NCBI GenBank assembly: GCA_024280635.1
Contig: JAJRPS010000095.1
Span: forward strand, 1-46,126
DNA: 46,126 nucleotides
Source: Bacteroidota bacterium
GTDB taxonomy: Bacteria; Bacteroidota; Bacteroidia; Flavobacteriales; Flavobacteriaceae
Reading direction: 5' to 3'
In this document: one piece after another, positions 40,911-46,126 of the stretch
Position numbering within the stretch: the first letter of the stretch is position 1
Layout of the letters: each line of letters starts with the position of its first letter
Translations under genes and position numbers: made by a program
The notes under the pieces: generated by a model
What the model saw: only the letters and a program-made list of their open reading frames with translations
Database searches by the model: none
Told to the model about the DNA's origin: nothing

Positions 40911-42773
40911 TTATAATAATTTTTTATCGAAATCTGTTGTAGAATAGGTGATGAAAATTGGTTTATTTGTAGGTGAAACTGTTGGTTCCTTACATGCAAA
41001 CAATCTGTTTACCATATTTTCTTGTTCTTGATTATTCATTTTTTTACCACTTTTTATTGCTAGTGACTTTGCTAATGATTTTGCCACCAAAGTAGCGTGT
41101 AAACTTTCGGTAGTGATGGTTTCTTGTGCTGCTGTAGCCAACAAATCTGTTATAATAATAGTGGCATTATCATTGGTTATACTTACGGGCACTCCACTAA
41201 TTTCTACCGTTTCATCTGCTATTTTAGAAAATATAAAACCGGTACTTTCTAAAACCGATTGCACCTCTTTTAAAAATGATATTTCTGACGGAGTTACGTT
41301 TATTTTTTCTGGAAATAATAGCTGCTGACTTACTGCCTCATTAATGGTAATGTGTTGTAAAAACTCTTCAAACAAAATACGTTCATGTGCACGGTGTTGG
41401 TTAATTACCATCACTCCATTTTTAATTTTACTAATGATGTATTTATTTTGAATTTGAAGCGTTATTTGTTCTTGAGTAATGGCGTCATCTTCAAAAAAAG
41501 AACCTGTAGTTTCCTCCGATTCAAAAGACATGGTTACCTCATCTGTTGCTGGCATTGCCATTTTAGAGTCTAACCCTACATATAAAGCTTCCCAGTTTTC
41601 TGTAGTTTTTTTAGGATAACTTTTACTCACAAATCCTTTATTTTTTGAAGCACTCCTTACCTCATTAGCAAAGGGATTAAAACTTCTATCTACCTCTATT
41701 GTTGGTGCTGAAACATTTTTTTGATGATGTGCGTATGGCGTGTCCATACTTGCATCTCGCTGAAAATCTAATATGGGTGCAATTTGAAACTGCCCTAAAC
41801 TGTGTTTTACAGCCGAACGAATAATGGCATATAAATCATGTTCATTATCAAATTTAATTTCCGTTTTAGTAGGATGTATATTAATATCTATCGTTTTCGG
41901 ATCTACTTGTAATTTTAAAAAATACCCTGGATATGCTTTATCTTTTAACAAGCCTTCAAAAGCTGCGGTTACCGCATGATTTAAATAAGCGCTTTTAATA
42001 AAACGATCGTTTACAAAAAAGAATTGTTCTCCTCTGCTTCGCTTTGCAAATTCTGGCTTTAACACAAAACCTGTTATTTTCACTATTTCGGTATCTTCAT
42101 TTACAGGTACTAATTTTTCATTGGCTTTTTTACCAAAAACAGCAACAATACGCTGTCTAAAATTACTACTTCGCAATTCATACACATCACTACCATTATG
42201 ATACATGGAGAATGCAATATCAGGATGCACTAGTGCTACCCGTTGAAACTCGTCCATGATATGACGCATTTCTACTTGATCTGATTTTAAAAAATTACGG
42301 CGTGCGGGAATATTAAAAAATAAATTTTTAACCGCTATTGATGATCCTTTTGGAGTAACTACATTTTCTTGACTGGTAACCTGACTTCCTTCTATTTTAA
42401 TAAGTGTTCCCAGCTCATCTTCATCTCGTTTAGTCTTAAGCTCTACGTGCGCAATGGCTGCAATTGATGCTAATGCCTCTCCTCGAAATCCTTTAGTATT
42501 AAGTTGAAACAAATCTTCTGCTGATGAAATTTTTGAAGTTGCATGACGTTCAAAGGACAGACGAGCATCGGTAACACTCATTCCTGTACCATTATCAATT
42601 ACTTGCACTAAGGTTTTACCTGCTTCTTTTACTAGTAATTGAATGTGTGTAGCTTTTGCGTCTATCGCATTTTCTAACAATTCTTTTACCACAGATGCTG
42701 GACGTTGTACTACTTCACCCGCTGCAATTTGATTGGCAACATGATCGGGTAATAATTGTATGATATCTGACAT
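40911..42773 (-). CDS. mutL: DNA mismatch repair protein MutL
   Basis: 620 residues. The GHKL ATPase half is complete: ELLENAIDAKATHI, QVIDNGTGM, TKGFRGEALASI and GSSIAVKNLFFNIPARR. The C-terminal dimer domain contains VMVINQHRAHERILFEEF where endonuclease-type MutL has DQHAxxExxxxE; here Asp is Asn, and the late Cys-His motif appears as ACKEPTVSPTNKP without the His. Nuclease activity is therefore doubtful, although the fold is intact. Its ATG overlaps the stop of a 97-residue membrane protein gene that holds an A7G9 tract (TAATG), so MutL translation may depend on that upstream frame. Confidence 0.95.
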   Translation of the reverse strand: MSDIIQLLPDHVANQIAAGEVVQRPASVVKELLENAIDAKATHIQLLVKEAGKTLVQVIDNGTGMSVTDARLSFERHATSKISSAEDLFQLNTKGFRGEALASIAAIAHVELKTKRDEDELGTLIKIEGSQVTSQENVVTPKGSSIAVKNLFFNIPARRNFLKSDQVEMRHIMDEFQRVALVHPDIAFSMYHNGSDVYELRSSNFRQRIVAVFGKKANEKLVPVNEDTEIVKITGFVLKPEFAKRSRGEQFFFVNDRFIKSAYLNHAVTAAFEGLLKDKAYPGYFLKLQVDPKTIDINIHPTKTEIKFDNEHDLYAIIRSAVKHSLGQFQIAPILDFQRDASMDTPYAHHQKNVSAPTIEVDRSFNPFANEVRSASKNKGFVSKSYPKKTTENWEALYVGLDSKMAMPATDEVTMSFESEETTGSFFEDDAITQEQITLQIQNKYIISKIKNGVMVINQHRAHERILFEEFLQHITINEAVSQQLLFPEKINVTPSEISFLKEVQSVLESTGFIFSKIADETVEISGVPVSITNDNATIIITDLLATAAQETITTESLHATLVAKSLAKSLAIKSGKKMNNQEQENMVNRLFACKEPTVSPTNKPIFITYSTTDFDKKLL

Positions 42774-43066
42774 TAAAACAATTTGATGTTATATTTTCCT
42801 AAAACTAAGTAAGCTATGATAGATAGTAAAACAATAATAATTAATATTCTAAAATTTGATTTTTTAGTTTCTGTAGTTTTATTTACTGCTTTCCAGTCAT
42901 CTTTAAATGAAATTTTGCGTTGAAAATTACTGTTAGCCCCCCCCCTTTTTTTACCATGATGTTTTTCATGCAATGCCTGCAAACGCTCTTTACGCTCATT
43001 ATAATAACGTGCTTGATACCCGTAGGTTTTATTTTTGGTTTGCTTAAATAATGTTGGTAAACGCAT
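42773..43066 (-). CDS. Small basic single-pass membrane protein with A7G9 tract
   Basis: 97 residues: a basic cytoplasmic half (KTYGYQARYYNERKERLQALHEKHHGKKRGG) and one membrane helix at about residues 74-91. Similar flavobacterial proteins are sometimes labelled 'riboflavin synthase subunit beta', but nothing here resembles that enzyme. Codons 41-46 are encoded by AAAAAAA followed by nine G, an outstanding homopolymer in this AT-rich DNA. Loss of one G gives a stop 18 codons later; gain of one G gives a stop at once; both remove the helix. The stop overlaps the mutL start. Confidence 0.85.
   Translation of the reverse strand: MRLPTLFKQTKNKTYGYQARYYNERKERLQALHEKHHGKKRGGANSNFQRKISFKDDWKAVNKTTETKKSNFRILIIIVLLSIIAYLVLGKYNIKLF
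42937..42952 (-). repeat. A7-G9 biphasic homopolymer tract (candidate contingency site)
   Basis: Plus strand C9 (42937-42945) then T7 (42946-42952), inside the 97-residue membrane protein gene. It is the longest G/C homopolymer I see in the window, and single-base changes switch the reading frame. Confidence 0.95.
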
Positions 43067-43162
43067 AAAATATTTTATTCTTTATAAAAAAAGTATCTTA
43101 ATAATTAGTTTAACGAAGCAATATACTCGAAATTCAAAAATAATCATTTTAACTCAAAAAGC

Positions 43163-43204
43163 AATACATGTAACTGTTAATAGTTGTTAACAGTTACATG
43201 TATT
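43163..43204. terminator. 18-bp perfect hairpin downstream of the FabH-like gene
   Basis: AATACATGTAACTGTTAA (43163-43180) and its exact complement (43187-43204) enclose TAGTTG. A5 lies just before and T7 just after on the plus strand, so it resembles a bidirectional terminator, but it lies about 120 bases after the stop. The intervening DNA has further weak hairpins (GCGTTAAAACGC; ACACA/TGTGT). Confidence 0.7.
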
Positions 43205-43322
43205 ACTTTTTTTGCGTTAGCACGTAAACGGATTGTCCTTTTTACACATCATATTGTGTTTAAAAAAGACAGCAATTGTAGTGCGTTAAAACGCCCATGT
43301 TAAATATTTTGCAATACCTAAA

Positions 43323-44333
43323 CTACCATTTTATAATGACGCTACCCCATGTAAAACCACTACCAAAAGCTGCTAATACCACAGTATCATTTTCTTTAAT
43401 TTCACCTTCTTCCCAAGCTTCAGTAAGAGCAATGATAATAGAAGCTGCTGTGGTGTTCCCATATTTTTGAATGTTATTAAACACTTGGTTGTCTGACAAA
43501 TTAAACTTGCGCTGTATAAATTGTGCGATGCGCAAATTGGCTTGATGCGGTATTAATAAATTAATATCTTCTTTTTGTAAATTATTTTTTTCTAAGCCTT
43601 CATTAATTACTTCAGAAAAGCGAACCACTGCATTTTTAAATACAAATTGACCGTCCATATAAGGAAAATACCCTGCTTCATCTGGGTTATTATCGGCAAT
43701 TATTTCGTTTACCCATCGGGTTCCCATTGCTGGTTCTTTTAAAATTAAAGCGTCAGCAAATTTTCCTTGTGCGTGTAGGTGCGTTGATAAAATTCCTTTA
43801 CTATTATCTTCTTCACGCGTTAAAATTGCTGCTCCTGCTCCATCTCCAAAAATAACTGAAATCCCTCTTCCTCTTGTGGTTTTATCTAACGCTTTTGATT
43901 GTAATTCCGAACCAATTACCAAGATGTTTTTGTACATGCCTGTTTTTATAAATTGATCAGCTACTGAAAGGGCATACACAAACCCCGAACATTGATTACG
44001 AACATCTAATGCTCCTACTGTTTTAATATCTAGCGCATGTTGTACCTCAACACCTGGTCCTGGAAAATAATAATCGGGACTTAGTGTTGCAAATACTATA
44101 AAATCAATATCATCTTTATCAATACCTGCACGCTCTATGGCTATTTTTGCGGCTTTCACCCCCATTGTTGTGGTTGTATTACCATCACCTTCCTTTACCC
44201 ATCTACGTTCTTTAATCCCGGTACGCTCAGTAATCCAAGCATCATTGGTGTCCATTACTTTAGATAAATCATGATTGGTTACCACATTTTCTGGCACGTA
44301 TTTACCTAAACCTATTATTTTAGAATTGTACAT
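43323..44333 (-). CDS. fabH: 3-oxoacyl-ACP synthase III (FabH family)
   Basis: 336 residues with the KASIII catalytic triad: Cys in VRNQCSGFVYAL, His in LIPHQANLRI and Asn in YGNTTAASI. IGLGKYVPENVVTN and WITERTGIKERRW at the N-terminus and AAFGSGFTWGSVIIKW at the C-terminus are canonical. It starts fatty acid chains from an acyl-CoA primer; with the branched-chain E1 in this genome, iso-primers are likely, as usual in Bacteroidota. No plsX or acpP is adjacent, so it may be a secondary copy. Confidence 0.92.
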   Translation of the reverse strand: MYNSKIIGLGKYVPENVVTNHDLSKVMDTNDAWITERTGIKERRWVKEGDGNTTTTMGVKAAKIAIERAGIDKDDIDFIVFATLSPDYYFPGPGVEVQHALDIKTVGALDVRNQCSGFVYALSVADQFIKTGMYKNILVIGSELQSKALDKTTRGRGISVIFGDGAGAAILTREEDNSKGILSTHLHAQGKFADALILKEPAMGTRWVNEIIADNNPDEAGYFPYMDGQFVFKNAVVRFSEVINEGLEKNNLQKEDINLLIPHQANLRIAQFIQRKFNLSDNQVFNNIQKYGNTTAASIIIALTEAWEEGEIKENDTVVLAAFGSGFTWGSVIIKW

Positions 44334-44410
44334 ATTTTATTTTTCAATATTAAGTAGTGCTAATTTACAAAAAAATAGAGAGATATTATACATTTTATTA
44401 GTCATAAAAA

Positions 44411-44447
44411 AAAACACCTAAAGCAAAATGCTTTAGGTGTTTTTTTT
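44411..44447 (-). terminator. Terminator of ndk
   Basis: AACACCTAAAGCA (44413-44425) pairs with TGCTTTAGGTGTT (44429-44441) around AAA, flanked by A and T runs of seven or more bases. It lies 25-60 bases after the ndk stop. Confidence 0.9.
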
Positions 44448-44472
44448 ATTATTTATAACTATCTAACTACAA

Positions 44473-44892
44473 TTAGAAAGTTTCTCTTCCTGAAAAATGA
44501 AAAGCACCTTCTTTAGCTGCGTTAGCATCACTATCAGAACCATGTACTGCATTTTCTCCTATTGAAGTTGCATACATTTTACGAATTGTTCCTTCTGCTG
44601 CTTCTGCTGGATTTGTAGCGCCTATTAAGGTTCTAAAATCTTCAACTGCATTTTCTTTTTCTAAAATTGCAGAAACAATTGGTCCACGAGTCATGAACTC
44701 AACTAACTCTCCAAAAAATGGGCGTTCACTGTGTTCTCCGTAAAAAATTTCTGCATCACGTTTTGATAACTGTGTCAATTTCATTGCTACAATTTTAAAC
44801 CCTGCTGTGTTTATTTTTGCTAAAATAGCTCCGATGTGTCCGTTTTCAACAGCATCTGGCTTAATCATGGTAAATGTTCTATTTGTTGCCAT
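44473..44892 (-). CDS. ndk: Nucleoside-diphosphate kinase
   Basis: 139 residues of a standard [22 protein letters not shown] is the conserved start, [25 protein letters not shown] the nucleotide region, and [16 protein letters not shown] holds the phosphorylated histidine. It balances NTP and dNTP pools. An exact promoter precedes it and hairpin terminators stand on both sides, so it is a single-gene unit. Confidence 0.98.
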   Translation of the reverse strand: MATNRTFTMIKPDAVENGHIGAILAKINTAGFKIVAMKLTQLSKRDAEIFYGEHSERPFFGELVEFMTRGPIVSAILEKENAVEDFRTLIGATNPAEAAEGTIRKMYATSIGENAVHGSDSDANAAKEGAFHFSGRETF

Positions 44893-44916
44893 CTGATTTT
44901 TTTATTAAATTTTGGG

Positions 44917-44946
44917 CAAAAGTAGTGCTTTTAACTACAATTGCAA
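44917..44946 (-). promoter_or_regulatory. Promoter of ndk
   Basis: On the minus strand TTG, exactly 19 bases, then TACTTTTG: full consensus, 25 bases before the ATG. Confidence 0.85.
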
Positions 44947-44960
44947 GCTATTTGTTTATA

Positions 44961-44998
44961 AAATACAAAAAGAGCAGAAAACTGCTCTTTTTGTATTT
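44961..44998 (-). terminator. 17-bp perfect hairpin terminator of the SUMF1 gene
   Basis: Arms 44961-44977 and 44982-44998 are exact complements around AAAA, with an A5/T5 segment in the stem. It lies 17 bases after the SUMF1 stop and just upstream of the ndk promoter. Confidence 0.88.
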
Positions 44999-45015
44999 AC
45001 TTATTACCGCAAATC

Positions 45016-45858
45016 TTATCTTTTTGTTTGCACCAAACGCATTCCGTAAAACTCATAAGTATTACCCGGTAGCGTTGCTACTTTATTAGATATTCTTAAA
45101 AAAGATTGTTTACTGTCCCATGAACCTCCTTTTACAATACGTTTTTCTCCACGTCTTGGACCTCTTGCACTTGGATCACTTTCCATCCCTTTCTTAACGG
45201 CTTTAAAGTGTGTTTCTTTGTAAAAATCCCAACACCATTCCCAAACGTTCCCTGACATGTCATAAATCCCTAATTCATTTTTATACTTAGAACCGTAAGC
45301 ATGTGGTCTCCCCTCACTATTTGAAACATACCAAGCAATCAATTCTAAATCTGTTGCCCCAGCATATTTATATCCTTTAGATTTTTTACCACCATGTGCT
45401 GCATATTCCCATTCTGCTTCTGTTGGTAACCTAAATCCGTTAGAATCAAAATCACACACATAACGAGGGCCTCTTTTTGAGTACGCTGGTGTTAACCCTT
45501 GTTTTCTACTCAACCAATTGCAATATTCTACTGCATCTTCCCAAGTAATATTTGTAATTGGAAAATCATTATTCCATCCCCATTTTTGCTTTGGAGGCAT
45601 TTTTTCACCTGTTGCTTTCACATATTCTTTCCATTCCCAAACAGTAACCTCAAATTTACTCATGTAAAAATCAGACACAGTAATTTTTCTAGATGGTTTT
45701 TCATCTTTTTCTGCTTGTTGATCCTTTTTATTAGCACCAATCATAAAGTCTCCTCCTGACACCTTTACCATTTCTGGCCAAGAATTATCACTTACCTGTG
45801 CAAAAGAGCACGAGAACACAACTGCTAATACAATACTTAATACGTAATTATTTTTCAT
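45016..45858 (-). CDS. Secreted SUMF1 (formylglycine-generating-enzyme fold) protein
   Basis: 280 residues with a signal peptide (to CSFAQ) and one SUMF1 domain: MVKVSGGDFMIGANKKDQQAEKDEKP, FYMSKFEVTVWEWKEYV, ITNITWEDAVEYCNWLSRKQG, RLPTEAEWEYAAHGG, IYDMSGNVWEWCWDFY and RIVKGGSWDSKQSFLRIS. True formylglycine-generating enzymes have an active-site cysteine pair after the last GGS segment; none is present here, so it is probably a structural or binding protein, like the gliding proteins GldJ/GldK of the same fold. It is not a lipoprotein by its signal. A TATTTTTG promoter lies 34 bases upstream. Confidence 0.88.
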   Translation of the reverse strand: MKNNYVLSIVLAVVFSCSFAQVSDNSWPEMVKVSGGDFMIGANKKDQQAEKDEKPSRKITVSDFYMSKFEVTVWEWKEYVKATGEKMPPKQKWGWNNDFPITNITWEDAVEYCNWLSRKQGLTPAYSKRGPRYVCDFDSNGFRLPTEAEWEYAAHGGKKSKGYKYAGATDLELIAWYVSNSEGRPHAYGSKYKNELGIYDMSGNVWEWCWDFYKETHFKAVKKGMESDPSARGPRRGEKRIVKGGSWDSKQSFLRISNKVATLPGNTYEFYGMRLVQTKR

Positions 45859-45892
45859 TATTTTATATTTTAATTATTTTTAAAATCGGGCG

Positions 45893-45900
45893 CAAAAATA
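45893..45900 (-). promoter_or_regulatory. -7 element (TAnnTTTG) of the SUMF1 gene
   Basis: The minus strand reads TATTTTTG; no clear -33 TTG. The predicted leader is about 28 bases. Confidence 0.5.
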
Positions 45901-46044
45901 GACTATCTTTTACACTTACTTGTTATTTTTTTACTTTTTCGACAAACAGCACAAATATCAGATAAACTTCACTTTGTAATCCCGGAAGGTATATTCACAA
46001 ACTGTGCCAATAATTTATTTTGAATGCTTATATTCGCAATAATT

Positions 46045-46126
46045 ATGAAAGAAAAGGATATTCAAAAAACAAAATCAGCAATACAAAATGCTGACAACAT
46101 AGTAATTACCTGTCACAAAGGTCCTG
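46045..46126 (+). CDS. DHH family phosphoesterase (NrnA-like), cut by window end
   Basis: Only the first 27 codons are in the window. The peptide MKEKDIQKTKSAIQNADNIV then ITCHKGP fits the start of bifunctional oligoribonuclease/PAP phosphatase NrnA, where IVITCHxxPDGDAIGS carries the first metal ligands. It is divergent from the SUMF1 gene. The upstream TATATTCG is seven of eight of the promoter consensus. Confidence 0.75.
   Translation, partial: MKEKDIQKTKSAIQNADNIVITCHKGP

Noticed and set aside
1-46126. CRISPR arrays, phage, insertion sequences or replication origin
   Set aside because: No regularly spaced direct repeats, transposase, integrase, capsid or DnaA-box cluster was seen on either strand.

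Overview
The window looks like a chromosomal segment of a marine-type member of the Flavobacteriaceae (Bacteroidota). The DNA is AT-rich. Many genes are preceded by the Bacteroidota promoter signature TAnnTTTG, in the best cases with TTG about 19 bases upstream. One secreted protein ends in a type IX secretion sorting domain. Gene content is typical of the family: DUF4834 and DUF4295 proteins, a fused E1 alpha/beta dehydrogenase, an OstA-like protein and an LTA-synthase-like sulfatase in a Gram-negative setting. Five starts appear to be TTG. No gene-free stretch exceeds about 260 bases.

Layout. 1-6.4 kb: envelope genes (DUF4834, beta-barrel, OstA-like), a class III aminotransferase and a lone type IX-secreted protein flanked by integron-cassette-like sites. 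6.4-9.3 kb: M1 aminopeptidase and patatin phospholipase. 9.4-11.5 kb: recG broken by one base. 11.6-15.9 kb: purC, phoH, DUF62 protein, monooxygenase-like protein, OmpA lipoprotein. 16-18.6 kb: Omp85-like barrel and tRNA-Tyr. 18.6-26 kb: membrane block (rhomboid, lipid A-type acyltransferase, aquaporin, LTA-synthase-like enzyme, PAP2 phosphatase, MATE exporter). 26-32.3 kb: nitroreductase with branched-chain-type E1, 2OG-Fe(II) oxygenase, SUI1, nucleoside phosphorylase, signal-less substrate-binding protein. 32.3-36.6 kb: ung, ftsY, ribosomal L28-L33-DUF4295, CinA, Hpt. 36.6-43.1 kb: FAH hydrolase, exonuclease, then a mutL cluster (97-residue protein, mutL, two rhomboids, EEP phosphatase). 43.3-46.1 kb: FabH-like synthase, ndk, SUMF1 protein and the start of an NrnA-type phosphoesterase.

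Most of this is ordinary conserved chromosome. Three things deserve attention. (1) The 97-residue membrane protein gene directly upstream of mutL carries an A7-G9 tract. Gain or loss of one G truncates the protein before its membrane helix, and its stop overlaps the mutL start, so slippage could change MutL output. (2) The type IX-secreted gene at 4788-6305 is bounded by an exact 10-base inverted pair (GTTAGCCATA / TATGGCTAAC) and followed by a 108-base fold-back with one extrahelical base. That is the architecture of an integron gene cassette, here without an integrase. (3) recG is split by one missing A inside its wedge domain. Two diverged copies of a fold-back intergenic repeat, an (AAT)7 run touching a start codon and several structured leaders are also present.
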